DNA from: Nitrospirota bacterium
GTDB lineage: Bacteria > Nitrospirota > Thermodesulfovibrionia > Thermodesulfovibrionales > JdFR-85
Assembly (NCBI GenBank): GCA_013152485.1
Contig: JAADGG010000002.1
Span: forward strand, 1-35,755
DNA: 35,755 nucleotides
Direction of reading: 5' to 3'
Shown: positions 1 to 9,982 of the stretch, piece by piece
Layout: every line of letters starts with the position of its first letter
Position numbering within the stretch: position 1 is the first letter of the stretch
Notes under the pieces: generated by a model
What the model was told of the DNA's origin: nothing
Databases searched by the model: none
Seen by the model: the letters and a program-made list of their open reading frames with translations, nothing else
Position numbers and translations under genes: made by a program

Positions 1-51
1 GGGTTCTTACCGGAGACCGACGGCGCCTTTTTCAGGCGGGTGGAGGCGTTG

Positions 52-834
52 TCAGTTGTCCGTCTTCAACTGTATCCTTTGGATTGACGTCGACCGGCCG
101 GTCTTCTCGTCGATTTCCACGATCACTCCTGAAAGCACGCCTATTCCTTTTGCGGTCTCGAACTTTCTCGGCATCTGGGTGAGGAACTTGTCGATGATCT
201 GGTCAGCGGCAACCCCTATGACCGAATCAAAAGGTCCGGTCATTCCTACATCCGTTATGTAGGCCGTTCCGTTCGGGAGTATCTGTTCGTCAGCGGTCTG
301 CACATGCGTATGGGTGCCGAGAACGGCCGAAACCCTGCCGTCCATGTAACGGCCGAAGGCTATCTTCTCTGATGTTGCCTCTGCGTGCATGTCCACGATT
401 ATCATGTCGGTCTCCTTCTTGAGGCGTTCGACCTCGGTCTCTGCAGTCCTGAAAGGACAGTCCATCGCATTCATGAAGATGCGTCCCGAGACGTTCAGAA
501 CACCAACCTTCCTGCCGTTGAGATTGTATATGATGCTGCCGGCACCGGGGACTCCGGGGGGGTAGTTGACCGGTCTCAGGATCCGGTCCTCCTTTACGAG
601 CAGTGCTACGGCCTCTTTCTTGTCCCAGATATGGTTGCCCGAGGTCATGACATGGATGCCGCAGTTGAAGAGCTCGGCTGCGACCTTTTCGGTTACACCG
701 AAGCCGCCCGCTGCATTCTCGCAGTTGGCGACCGTCAGGTCTATCTTGAATCGGCTGATCAGTGCCGGCAGAAAGGCCTTCACGGCCTTTCTGCCGGTCT
801 TGCCGACGATGTCACCTATCAGCAGGACCCTCAC
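52..834 (-). CDS. ymdB: YmdB-family metallophosphoesterase
   Basis: N-terminus MRVLLIGDIVGKTGRKAV, GNHIWD, DMHAEATSEK and GTHTHVQTADEQILPNGTAYITDVGMTGP motifs are typical of the YmdB/TIGR00282 family. It lies directly downstream of rny, a known synteny. Confidence 0.95.
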   Translation of the reverse strand: MRVLLIGDIVGKTGRKAVKAFLPALISRFKIDLTVANCENAAGGFGVTEKVAAELFNCGIHVMTSGNHIWDKKEAVALLVKEDRILRPVNYPPGVPGAGSIIYNLNGRKVGVLNVSGRIFMNAMDCPFRTAETEVERLKKETDMIIVDMHAEATSEKIAFGRYMDGRVSAVLGTHTHVQTADEQILPNGTAYITDVGMTGPFDSVIGVAADQIIDKFLTQMPRKFETAKGIGVLSGVIVEIDEKTGRSTSIQRIQLKTDN

Positions 835-897
835 GGTCGAGAAGCACCCTGACGGATGTTCGAGCGGTAAATGCTCAGCCGTACCGCTGAATGGTCT

Positions 898-2460
898 CTA
901 CTTCGCATAATCGACAAATCTCGTCTCCCTTATGACCATGATCTTTATCTGCCCGGGATAGGAGAGTTCAGACTGTATCTTCTTGGCGATCTCCCTCGAT
1001 ATGAGCGACGACATCTCATCCGACACATCCTCGGGTTTCACGATGATCCGGATCTCCCTGCCGGCCTGTATTGCATAGCACTTGTCCACCCCGTCATATG
1101 AAGTGGCGATCTCCTCGAGCCGTTTGAGGCGCTTGATATAGTTCTCGATGCTCTCCCTTCTCACCCCGGGTCTTGCAGCTGAGAGCGCATCAGCCGCAGC
1201 CACGAGGGCCGACTCCACACACAGGGGTTCGATGTCTCCGTGATGGCATGCTATGGCGTTCAGCACGCGCTCGTCCTCACCGTATTTGCGGGCTATGTTC
1301 ATGCCTATCTCATGGTGCGGTCCCTCGACTTCGTGGTCCACCGCCTTGCCGATGTCATGGAGGAGGCCGGACCTCTTGGCCAGCTTTATGTCGACACCGA
1401 GCTCTCCCGCCATGAGTCCGGAAAGGTATGCGACCTCCCTCGAGTGCTGAAGCACGTTCTGCCCGTAGGAGGTCCTGTATCTGAGCCTGCCCAGGAGTTT
1501 TATGATATCGGGATGGACGCCGCTCAGACCGAGATCGAAGACCGCCTTTTCACCTTCCTCCCTTATGGCAGCCTCGACCTCTTTTCTTGCCTTCTCGACC
1601 ACTTCTTCTATCCTGGCGGGATGGATCCTGCCGTCTGCTATCAGGCGTTCGAGGGATATCCTGGCCACTTCCCGCCTTACCGGATCGAAAGACGACAGGG
1701 TTACCACCTCGGGGGTGTCGTCGACTATGAGATCCACGCCGGTTGCAGCCTCGAGCGCCCTTATGTTCCTTCCCTCTCGTCCGATTATCCTCCCTTTCAT
1801 CTCGTCACCGGGCAGTGTTACAGCCGTTATGGTTGCATCGGAGACGTAATCGCTCGCATATCTCTGGATCGCAAGGCTGATCACCTCTGCTGCCTTCTTC
1901 TCGGCAGTATCCCTGGTTTCATCCTCGATTCTCTTTATCAGCTTGGCGGCCTCGAACCTGGACTCCTCCTCGACACGGCGCAGGAGTTCCGCCCTTGCCT
2001 GCTCCTTGGTCAGGGACGATATCCGTTCGAGTACGGACGTCTGCTCCTTTATCAGGTTGGAAAGCCTGTTCTCCTTGTCCCTTATGGATCTGTCCCTCGA
2101 ATACAAATCCTTTTCCCTTCTGGTCAGGTCGCTCTCTCTCTTCTCCAGCTGTTCGAGTTTGCGTTCGAGGTGTTCTTCCTTGTTCCTCAGGCGCCTCTCG
2201 AGCTGGTTGAGCTCCTTGCGCCTCTCCCGAAGTTCCTTCTCGGCGTCGGACTTGGCTATGTACACTATGTCCTTTGCCTCCAGGGCCGCCTCTTTCTTGA
2301 TCTGTTCCGCCTCTTTCCTCGCCTCGTCCAGTATCTTCCGGGCCTCGGTATCCAGGGTCTGTCTCTTCTTCTCGGCGTTCGTCTTGTAGACAAAGAAAAA
2401 AATCAGAGACAGCACGGCCCCGAATACGAGCCCCGTCAGAATGGAAATGGATATATTCAT
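898..2460 (-). CDS. rny: ribonuclease Y (N-terminal TM, coiled coil, KH and HD domains)
   Basis: N-terminal TM helix, long charged coiled coil, KH motif [33 protein letters not shown] motif [22 protein letters not shown]. The start overlaps the upstream rarA stop (ATGA). Confidence 0.97.
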   Translation of the reverse strand: MNISISILTGLVFGAVLSLIFFFVYKTNAEKKRQTLDTEARKILDEARKEAEQIKKEAALEAKDIVYIAKSDAEKELRERRKELNQLERRLRNKEEHLERKLEQLEKRESDLTRREKDLYSRDRSIRDKENRLSNLIKEQTSVLERISSLTKEQARAELLRRVEEESRFEAAKLIKRIEDETRDTAEKKAAEVISLAIQRYASDYVSDATITAVTLPGDEMKGRIIGREGRNIRALEAATGVDLIVDDTPEVVTLSSFDPVRREVARISLERLIADGRIHPARIEEVVEKARKEVEAAIREEGEKAVFDLGLSGVHPDIIKLLGRLRYRTSYGQNVLQHSREVAYLSGLMAGELGVDIKLAKRSGLLHDIGKAVDHEVEGPHHEIGMNIARKYGEDERVLNAIACHHGDIEPLCVESALVAAADALSAARPGVRRESIENYIKRLKRLEEIATSYDGVDKCYAIQAGREIRIIVKPEDVSDEMSSLISREIAKKIQSELSYPGQIKIMVIRETRFVDYAK

Positions 2461-3743
2461 TTCTGCTCAGACCTCCTTTTCTTCATTGTGTTTTTGATCT
2501 TCCGCTCATAACCTTCGTCAGATGGTTCATAAAACGTCCGTTCGTGTTCCAGGTACTTTTGTTCAACGTAGTGTCCGTTGTAATTGTGCGGATACTTGTA
2601 GCCGACGCCCCTTCCCAGCCTTTCGGCGCCTCTGTAATGGCTGTCCCGGAGATGTTCGGGCACCCTCTGCAGGGGCTCGTTTGCCACGGCATGGGCGGCT
2701 TTTTCGACCGCAGTGTATGATGCGTTGCTCTTTGGGGCGGTGGCCACATAGATTGCGGCCTGCGACAGGATGATCCTGCCTTCGGGCATGCCGATCTTTT
2801 CGACGGCCAGCATTGCCGACACGGCCACGTTCAAGGCAGCCGGGTCTGCGTTGCCGACGTCTTCCGAGGCGCAGACAACGATCCTTCTGGCGATGAACAT
2901 CGGGTCTTCGCCGGATGCGATCATCCTGGCGAGCCAGTACACGGCGGCATCCGGGTCGGAGCCCCGCATACTCTTGATAAACGCAGAAATAATGTCGTAA
3001 TGTTCATCTTCATCATAATAGAGACTGTTTTGCTGGAGGGCGTTCTTCACTCCCTCGCATGTGATGACGGCCTTCCGGCCCGAATCCCGAGTACAGGCGG
3101 TTATGAATGCCAGCTCGAGCATGTTCAGTGCCTTTCTGGCATCCCCTGAAGAACGGGCGGCGATGTAGTCCATTGCTGTGTCTTCAATCTCGATGTCGAG
3201 GGCCCCGAGCCCTTTTTCAGAGGATACGGCCCGCCCGAGCAGCAGCTTTATCTCTGCAGGTGAGAGGGGGGAGAACTCGAATATGACCGACCTTGAGGCG
3301 AGTGCAGGCACGAGGGCGAAGAACGGATTCTGGGTGGATGCACCGATAAGGACTATTTCCCCGGACTCGACATGTGGAAGGAGCGCATCCTGCTGGAGAC
3401 GGTTGAACCTGTGGATCTCGTCTACAAAAAGGATGGTTCTTGCCGCACCGGCAGAGGCGATTGCGTTGCGTATGTCCTTCACCCCGGCGGTAACGGCGTT
3501 GAGAGAGAGAAAACGGGCCTTCGTCTTCTTCGCTATGATCCTCGCCACGGCGGTCTTGCCCGTGCCGGGAGGTCCGTAGAGGATGAGGGAGACTATCCTG
3601 TCTTCCTCGATCAGTCTCCTCAGGGGCCTTCCCGCGCCGAGCAAGTCCTCCTGGCCCACGAATTCCCGTAGTGATTCAGGCATCATCCGCCATGCAAGCG
3701 GCTTGTCCTCGCGTTCTGTTTTCTCTGTCAAGAAGAGTTCCAT
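2457..3743 (-). CDS. rarA: replication-associated recombination protein A (AAA+ ATPase, RarA/MgsA)
   Basis: Walker A GPPGTGKT, Walker [13 protein letters not shown]-terminal RarA region ([18 protein letters not shown]-like). Confidence 0.95.
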   Translation of the reverse strand: MELFLTEKTEREDKPLAWRMMPESLREFVGQEDLLGAGRPLRRLIEEDRIVSLILYGPPGTGKTAVARIIAKKTKARFLSLNAVTAGVKDIRNAIASAGAARTILFVDEIHRFNRLQQDALLPHVESGEIVLIGASTQNPFFALVPALASRSVIFEFSPLSPAEIKLLLGRAVSSEKGLGALDIEIEDTAMDYIAARSSGDARKALNMLELAFITACTRDSGRKAVITCEGVKNALQQNSLYYDEDEHYDIISAFIKSMRGSDPDAAVYWLARMIASGEDPMFIARRIVVCASEDVGNADPAALNVAVSAMLAVEKIGMPEGRIILSQAAIYVATAPKSNASYTAVEKAAHAVANEPLQRVPEHLRDSHYRGAERLGRGVGYKYPHNYNGHYVEQKYLEHERTFYEPSDEGYERKIKNTMKKRRSEQK

Positions 3744-4187
3744 GATTCATTCTGTTGCGTATACACGACACGCACAACGTTCGCAGCGCGCCTCGGCCGG
3801 GGCCTCTCATACTACCCACCCGTTCGGACACACTCTCGATACACCGTGATTGTTCAATCTGTTATGGGGATAATACTTCCGGAGGGTCAGGAGGTCTGCT
3901 CTGTATGAACAAGTTCCAATAATGCGGCGCCTGGAGATGACGATCCGGCCTCGAACGTACAACTGCCGTATCCGGAACAGGTTCCCCCGGGCACCGGGAT
4001 CAGAAAACCTCTATATTTATCTATCTTGCCTCCAAAAGTATTAAACACCATAAAGATTATTGCATCGATTGCTATACGGAAAAAACAACTCAAAAAGAGA
4101 GAAACAACGGTTTTACGTATAACAATTTCGTATATCCGGTTGTAATCCGCGGTTTTAGATAGTAACCCACCCTGCGGTGTAGATGAA

Positions 4188-4299
4188 AAATTAGATCCCC
4201 TTAAATAAGGTGGGTGTCCTGAAGGGTGTTTAGGCTCCCCCACGTGCGATGGGGTATGCACACCACATCCCTTACCCAGACTCCCTAAAGATCTAATTT
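4188..4299. repeat. ~112-bp non-coding element bounded by 10-bp perfect inverted repeats
   Basis: AAATTAGATC (4188-4197) and GATCTAATTT (4290-4299) are exact reverse complements. The interior has further small stems (CCTTA/TAAGG, CCCCA/TGGGG, GGTGT/ACACC). It sits in an AT-rich intergenic region with no convincing ORF. Confidence 0.5.
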
Positions 4300-4452
4300 G
4301 CGGGATCAACTTTTCCATCTTAATCACCAGCAGGGCAGGTATAATCAGCCCTTATTAATTTATAACAGAAAAAAAGGCCCTCCCGTGGCAAGGTTAATTT
4401 TTACACGCCGGCGCAGAGGGTTTCAAAATGTCATTAAGCGGACTGTTTTTTC

Positions 4453-4458
4453 TATAAT
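4453..4458 (+). promoter_or_regulatory. possible -10 element (TATAAT) upstream of mobA
   Basis: tttttctataatatgcag about 40 nt upstream of the mobA start. The -35 match is weak. Confidence 0.3.
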
Positions 4459-4495
4459 ATGCAGTATCTGAATCTGTTGATGCAGGGATGGACGG

Positions 4496-5092
4496 ATGAC
4501 GGACATTACAGGTGTTATTCTGGCCGGCGGAGACAACAGCAGGTTTCCCGTCAACAAGGGGTTCCTCTGTGTGGGAGGGGAACGCATAATCGAAAGGACG
4601 CTGAGGCTGTTCAGGGAGATGTTCGGATCGGTTATGATCAGCACGAACACCCCGGAACACTACTTTTTTTCCGGCGAGAGGATGATCGGTGACATTTTTC
4701 CGGCCAAGGGCCCCATGGGCGGCATATACTCCGCCCTCCTCAATTCAGCCACCGAGAGGATCTTCGTTGCCGCCTGCGACATGCCCTTTTTGAACCCGGC
4801 CCTGGTAAGATACCTCTCGGACATCGCCTGCAGCGCAGACGTGGTGATATGTTCTTTTGAAGGAACACTGCACCCCCTTTTCGGGATATACGGAAAGGGG
4901 GTCCTGGAGCAGCTCGAACATCACCTGAAAGAGGGGATGACCGGGCTGGGAAGGTTTGCCTCGGACTGCGGAGCCCGAATAGTCCACGAGGAGGAGATCA
5001 AAAAGATAGACCCTGAAGGCGCCAGTTTTGTTAATATAAATACGGTCGGGGATTTCAATAAGTTCATAGGAGGACGGATATGTTTGGGTTAG
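4496..5092 (+). CDS. mobA: molybdenum cofactor guanylyltransferase (MobA-like)
   Basis: [34 protein letters not shown]-terminal nucleotidyltransferase signature, [23 protein letters not shown]. Confidence 0.9.
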   Translation: MTDITGVILAGGDNSRFPVNKGFLCVGGERIIERTLRLFREMFGSVMISTNTPEHYFFSGERMIGDIFPAKGPMGGIYSALLNSATERIFVAACDMPFLNPALVRYLSDIACSADVVICSFEGTLHPLFGIYGKGVLEQLEHHLKEGMTGLGRFASDCGARIVHEEEIKKIDPEGASFVNINTVGDFNKFIGGRICLG

Positions 5093-5313
5093 GGATGCAG
5101 GAGTTGATAATTGTCTTGATCATCGTGGTCATCCTCTTCGGAGCATCCAGGTTGCCGGAGTTGGGCAAAGGGATCGGGCAGGCGATAAAGAATTTCAAGA
5201 AGGCTACGAGCGAGCCCGACGAGATCGACGTCACCCCCAAGAAGCCCGTGGAGAAATCTTCAGCGGAACCACGCACGGAAGAGAAGACTGAAGATCAGAA
5301 GCAGAATGCCTGA
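5080..5313 (+). CDS. tatA: Sec-independent translocase subunit TatA/TatE
   Basis: [41 protein letters not shown]: classic TatA TM, [14 protein letters not shown] hinge and amphipathic helix. Overlaps the mobA 3' end. Confidence 0.95.
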   Translation: MFGLGMQELIIVLIIVVILFGASRLPELGKGIGQAIKNFKKATSEPDEIDVTPKKPVEKSSAEPRTEEKTEDQKQNA

Positions 5314-6422
5314 TGACGGAGATGCAAAGGGGGGCCGTAGTAGAGATTAACCTCGATAATCTGTCGTTCAACCTAAACCTGATACGGGAGAAGGTCGGGG
5401 ACAGGGCCGTCATTCCCGTGGTGAAGGCCGATGCATACGGGCACGGCGCGGTTGAGATATCTGAAAGACTCGTCCGTTATGGAATAGACACGCTTGCGGT
5501 GGCCTACACCTCGGAGGCCGTAGAGCTGCGCAAGGCGGGTATCGGCTCACACATAATCGTGCTGTTCGATACCGAGGTGACCGAAGAGATATTGGAGTAC
5601 AGGCTTACCCCTGTCATAAACTGCCTGGAGACCGCACGGCGACTGTCCGGTCTTGCCGAGAGACGGAAGAGGGAGATAGGGATACACATCAACGTGGACA
5701 CCGGCATGGGTAGACTGGGATTCACTTCCTGGGAGACCAAGAGGGCGGTGACGGAGATCGCCTCCCTGAAGGGGCTCAGGATAACGGGGCTGATGAGCCA
5801 CTTCTCCGATGCCGATCTTGCCGACAGGGCTGTTGCAGCAGGGCAGGTCGAGCGGTTTTCAGAAGTCAGCTCCCACCTGCAGGGCATGGGGATCAATCCG
5901 GTCCGTCATATCGCAAACAGTGCCGCGGTCATGACACTTCCCGAGTCCTACCTTGATGCCGTCAGGCCCGGACTCCTGCTTTACGGATGCAACCCATACT
6001 CTTCCGTGAAGGTGCGCCCCCTGATGAGCGTAAAGACGAGGCTTCTTGCCGTGAGAAGGATAAAGAAGGGGATGTCGGTAAGCTACGGAAGGACCTTTAT
6101 CGCGATGCGCGATACTGTGGTCGGCGTATTGCCGGTGGGCTATGCCGACGGCCTTATGAGGTCTGCCTCGAACAACGCCGAGGTTGTTGTAAGGGGGAAG
6201 AGGGCACCGGTGATCGGAAGGGTCTGCATGGACCTCACCATGATCGACCTGACCGATATAGGCGGCGTGAAAGAGGGCGACGAGGTGGTCATAGTAGGCT
6301 CACAGGGCAGGGAGTCCGTTTCGGTGGAGGAGCTTGCTGCAAAGGCAGGAACCATCGCCTATGAGATTCTTACTTCGATAGGATCGAGGAACCGGCGTAT
6401 CTATCTGGAGAACGGGCATTAG
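5313..6422 (+). CDS. alr: alanine racemase
   Basis: PLP-lysine motif VVKADAYGHGAVEI, HINVDTGMGRLGF, GRVCMDLTMIDLT, PVGYADGLMR. Confidence 0.96.
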   Translation: MTEMQRGAVVEINLDNLSFNLNLIREKVGDRAVIPVVKADAYGHGAVEISERLVRYGIDTLAVAYTSEAVELRKAGIGSHIIVLFDTEVTEEILEYRLTPVINCLETARRLSGLAERRKREIGIHINVDTGMGRLGFTSWETKRAVTEIASLKGLRITGLMSHFSDADLADRAVAAGQVERFSEVSSHLQGMGINPVRHIANSAAVMTLPESYLDAVRPGLLLYGCNPYSSVKVRPLMSVKTRLLAVRRIKKGMSVSYGRTFIAMRDTVVGVLPVGYADGLMRSASNNAEVVVRGKRAPVIGRVCMDLTMIDLTDIGGVKEGDEVVIVGSQGRESVSVEELAAKAGTIAYEILTSIGSRNRRIYLENGH

Positions 6423-6445
6423 TTCCGCAACCGGGGGTGGCATGA

Positions 6446-7216
6446 ATGAATCCAATTGAGATGCTCGGAAGAATGATCATCGGGTTCACCAGGGAGCTCG
6501 GCAGTGTACTGATCCTGCTCTCTGTCGCTCTGAAGCAGCTCGTGATGCCGCCATACGAGATAAAAAACACGTTCAAACAGATGCTCGAGATAGGTATCAG
6601 GTCGCTGCCCGTGGTTTTCATAACGGCTGTCTTCACGGGCATGGTCCTGTCGCTTCAGACCTATACGGGGTTCAAGCGTTTCGGAGCGGAGACACTCGTG
6701 GGAACGGTCGTGGCCCTCTCCATGACTCGGGAACTGGGCCCGGTCCTCACCGGGCTGATCGTTGCGGGAAGGGCGGGGGCGGCCATGGCTGCCGAACTCG
6801 GAACAATGAGGGTGACCGAGCAGATAGACGCACTCGAGACCCTTGCCACCAATCCCGTGAAGTACCTGGTTGTACCGAGGTTCATATCCGGGGTACTGAT
6901 GCTCCCGGCCCTTGCCATTGTTACGGACATAGTGGGGATCATTGGCGGCTTTGTCGTCAGTGTCGGACTTTTCGGTGCAAACTCGGTCTCGTACTGGAAC
7001 AAGACGTGGGACTACCTTGAGCTGGACGACATATACAGCGGCCTGATAAAGGCGTCATTTTTCGGTGCCTCCATAGCCCTTATAAGCTGCTACAAGGGGT
7101 TCTATACCGAGGGCGGCGCCGAGGGGGTCGGAAAGGCGACGACAGGGGCGGTTGTCTTGTCATCCATGACGATACTCGTTTCAGACTATTTTCTGTCTGC
7201 CTGGCTGTTCAGGTGA
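6446..7216 (+). CDS. mlaE: MlaE-family ABC transporter permease
   Basis: VALSMTRELGPVLTGLIVAGRAGAAMAAELGTMRVTEQIDALETLATNPVKYLVVPR is the MlaE/YrbE permease signature. Confidence 0.95.
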   Translation: MNPIEMLGRMIIGFTRELGSVLILLSVALKQLVMPPYEIKNTFKQMLEIGIRSLPVVFITAVFTGMVLSLQTYTGFKRFGAETLVGTVVALSMTRELGPVLTGLIVAGRAGAAMAAELGTMRVTEQIDALETLATNPVKYLVVPRFISGVLMLPALAIVTDIVGIIGGFVVSVGLFGANSVSYWNKTWDYLELDDIYSGLIKASFFGASIALISCYKGFYTEGGAEGVGKATTGAVVLSSMTILVSDYFLSAWLFR

Positions 7217-7276
7217 GAAAACCGGTGTTGCAGCATGGGAAGCTTTCCCGCATTGACTGCAACCTGCTAAAGTAGA

Positions 7277-8035
7277 ATGATAAACATTGAAGACCTGCAT
7301 AAGTCTTTCGGTGACAAGGAGGTCCTCAGGGGTGTCGATCTCGAGGTACAGGCCGGTGAGAGCATGGTCGTTATCGGAGGCAGCGGCTCGGGCAAGAGTG
7401 TTCTGATAAAGCATATAATCGGACTGCTGAGGCCCGACAGCGGCCGGGTGACCATAGAAGGGGTGGACATATCTTCGTTGAAGGAAAAAGAGCTGTACGA
7501 GGTGAGGAGAAGGTTCGGCATGCTCTTTCAGGGGGCGGCCCTTTTCGACTCCCTGACCGTTTGGGAGAATGTCGCCTTCACCCTGATGCGACACGGCAAG
7601 GTGTCCGAAGACGAGGCAAAGAGCATAGCCTCGGCAAAGTTGAGGCTTGTCGGCCTAACCGGAATAGAGGACCTGATGCCCTCGGAACTCTCCGGCGGGA
7701 TGCGCAAGAGGGTGGGGTTGGCAAGGGCCATTGCTCATGAGCCGGAGATAATACTGTACGATGAGCCGACCACCGGGCTCGATCCCATAATGGCTGATGC
7801 GATCAATGACCTGATCATAGAGCTCAGGGAGAGACTTCACGTGACTTCTGTTACGATAACTCACGACATGAAGAGTGCATACAAGATTGCAGACCGCATC
7901 GCAATGCTTTACGAAGGCCGAATAATAGAGACCGGCTCACCTGAGGAGATCAGGAACACATCAAATCCGGTTGTACGGCAGTTTATCACGGGAAGTGCCG
8001 TCGGTCCGATCAAAATCGAGGGAGTCACCAGATGA
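7277..8035 (+). CDS. mlaF: MlaF-family ABC transporter ATP-binding protein
   Basis: Walker A GGSGSGKSVLIK, signature LSGGMRKRVGLARA, Walker B IILYDEPTTGLDP. Lies between mlaE and mlaD. Confidence 0.95.
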   Translation: MINIEDLHKSFGDKEVLRGVDLEVQAGESMVVIGGSGSGKSVLIKHIIGLLRPDSGRVTIEGVDISSLKEKELYEVRRRFGMLFQGAALFDSLTVWENVAFTLMRHGKVSEDEAKSIASAKLRLVGLTGIEDLMPSELSGGMRKRVGLARAIAHEPEIILYDEPTTGLDPIMADAINDLIIELRERLHVTSVTITHDMKSAYKIADRIAMLYEGRIIETGSPEEIRNTSNPVVRQFITGSAVGPIKIEGVTR

Positions 8036-9528
8036 GAAGAGTCAGTACGGAGCTGAAAGTGGGGGTGTTTGCGCTGGTTGTCCTGTCGGTCCTTTCCTAC
8101 ATGACCTTCAAGGTCAGCGGCAAGGACTGGCTGCGTAAGGAGGGCTATACCGTCTATGTCTACTTCTCCAACATCTCGGGCCTTGACGAGAAGACGAAGA
8201 TAAAGGTGGCGGGTGTTGACGCCGGGGTTATAGACAAGGTGACCCTCGAGGGGAACAGGGTGAGGCTGACGTTGCGGATATATCCCGAGATCAGGCTCTA
8301 CGGAGATGCCGTGGCCTCCATAAAAACATCGGGCCTGCTGGGAGACAAGTACCTCGACATAAGGCCCGGCAGGGGGGAGGCAGAGCTCAAGGAAGGCGAC
8401 ATGATCCGCAATGTGCACGAGCCCATGGACATCGATGACATGATTTACAGGCTTGCGAGTGTCTCCGACAGCTTTCAGACACTTACGAAGAACATAAACG
8501 ATGTGCTGGGCACCGAAGAGACCAAGCAGGCACTGAAAGAGACGGCGAATAATCTTGCAAGGCTGACCGAAAACCTCAATAATGCGATAACCGTCAATGA
8601 CAAGCGCTTGAGGGAGACCCTCGAAGGCATAAACACCCTGACGGCGTCGATCAACAGGCTGGTCGAGGACAACAGAAACGAGATCTCGGCTACGGTGAGC
8701 AACCTCAAGGAGGTGACTGCAGAGGCCCCTGCAATGGTCAGGGAACTGGAGGCGGCCTCGCAGGAGCTCAAGGACCTCCTGAAAGAGAACAGGCCCAAGA
8801 TTGCAAAACTGATGGAGAAGACCGACAGGACCATGTCGTCGGTCCAGAAGGTGGCGGAGAAGATAGAAAAGGGAGAGGGGACCATAGGCAAGCTCGTCAC
8901 GGACGAGAGGCTCTATGAATCAGTCAACAAGGCGGCCAAGGGTATAGAGAACACCATCTCCAGGATAGAGCGGTTCAGGACCATCATATCCTTCCAGGGG
9001 GAGTACCTGATGAGGACCGGTGACGGAAAGGGTTACTTCGACCTGACCCTGATGCCGAGGCCCGACAAGTATTACATCCTCGGCGTAGTGGACGATCCCC
9101 TGGGCAGTGTCACAACAACGAAGACGTTCACCTCCATAAACGGGGTGACCACTTTTGAAGAGGAAGAAGTCATCGAGAGGAAGATAGAGTTCACGGCCCA
9201 GTTTGCGAGGCGCTTCAAGGATTCAGCCCTGAGGATCGGACTCAAGGAGAACACCATAGGCCTTGGGTTCGACCAGTTCCTCATGAATGACAGGATGAAG
9301 CTCTCCGCGGACATATGGGATTTCGACAATGAAGAGGAGGGAGCCGGGAACCCGCACCTGAAGCTCGGAATGGACTACTACCTCTTCAAGAACCTCTTCG
9401 TCAGCGCCGGGGCCGACAATCTTCTCAACTCGAGATGGCGGGGTGTCTATCTTGGTGGCGGAATAAGGTTCGAGGATGAGGATTTCAAGTACCTGTTCGG
9501 CTCTCTGCCGAGTCTGTCCGTCAGGTGA
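8032..9528 (+). CDS. mlaD: MCE-domain (MlaD-family) protein with long C-terminal beta-rich domain
   Basis: N-terminal TM plus MCE domain (STELKVGVFALVVLSVLSYMTFKVSG...GLDEKTKIKVAGVDAGVIDKVTL...SIKTSGLLGDKYLDIRPG), then helical/coiled-coil linker, then ~170 aa of alternating amphipathic strands. Start overlaps the mlaF stop. Confidence 0.93.
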   Translation: MRRVSTELKVGVFALVVLSVLSYMTFKVSGKDWLRKEGYTVYVYFSNISGLDEKTKIKVAGVDAGVIDKVTLEGNRVRLTLRIYPEIRLYGDAVASIKTSGLLGDKYLDIRPGRGEAELKEGDMIRNVHEPMDIDDMIYRLASVSDSFQTLTKNINDVLGTEETKQALKETANNLARLTENLNNAITVNDKRLRETLEGINTLTASINRLVEDNRNEISATVSNLKEVTAEAPAMVRELEAASQELKDLLKENRPKIAKLMEKTDRTMSSVQKVAEKIEKGEGTIGKLVTDERLYESVNKAAKGIENTISRIERFRTIISFQGEYLMRTGDGKGYFDLTLMPRPDKYYILGVVDDPLGSVTTTKTFTSINGVTTFEEEEVIERKIEFTAQFARRFKDSALRIGLKENTIGLGFDQFLMNDRMKLSADIWDFDNEEEGAGNPHLKLGMDYYLFKNLFVSAGADNLLNSRWRGVYLGGGIRFEDEDFKYLFGSLPSLSVR

Positions 9529-9554
9529 GACGCGGCGGGGCTTTGAACCATATG

Positions 9555-9564
9555 AAGCATGCTT
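9555..9564. promoter_or_regulatory. 10-bp perfect palindrome AAGCATGCTT in the mlaD/PA2779-like intergenic gap
   Basis: Direct sequence; function unknown. Confidence 0.2.
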
Positions 9565-9586
9565 AGTTGAAAGGAGGTGAAGAGTT

Positions 9587-9982
9587 TTGAGGATCCCTAT
9601 GTTCAGGCACGTTGGTCTTTGTCTTGTTTTCACGATGCTGCTGTTTGCTGCTGTTCCAAGGGTCGAAGGTGCAATGCTCGGTTCCGAGTTCATCGGCCTG
9701 TCCCCGGCTGAGCGGCAGGTCGACATCGGGAAGCTCCAGAGGTTTCTCGAATCGGAGGTGGTCGGCAAGAGACTCCAGGCCCTCGGATTCACTGCAGACG
9801 AGGTAGCGAAGAGACTCGATTCACTCTCGGATGAGGATCTCAGCCGGTTTGCACAGCAGGTGGATCAGTTGAGGGTGGCGGGTGACAGCGGGCTGGGCAT
9901 CATAATAAGCCTTCTCGTCATAGCCATCCTGGTGGTTTTATTGCTGCAGCTGACGGGGCACAGGGTTGTTATCGTCAAGTAG
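9587..9982 (+). CDS. PA2779-family small membrane protein
   Basis: Signal peptide, LSPAERQVDIGKLQRFLESEVVGKRLQALGFTADEVAKRLDSLSDEDLSRFAQQVDQL, C-terminal TM. TTG start with strong SD aaggaggtga 7-16 nt upstream. Followed by a C39-like peptidase as in PA2778/PA2779 pairs. Confidence 0.85.
   Translation: MRIPMFRHVGLCLVFTMLLFAAVPRVEGAMLGSEFIGLSPAERQVDIGKLQRFLESEVVGKRLQALGFTADEVAKRLDSLSDEDLSRFAQQVDQLRVAGDSGLGIIISLLVIAILVVLLLQLTGHRVVIVK

Noticed and set aside
1240-2511. 423-aa plus-strand ORF
   Set aside because: Antisense to rny; composition is the shadow of the real gene's codon usage.
3887-4327. 146-aa minus-strand ORF upstream of mobA
   Set aside because: Low-complexity, non-conserved-looking translation that runs through the inverted-repeat element and AT-rich intergenic DNA; no recognisable domain.
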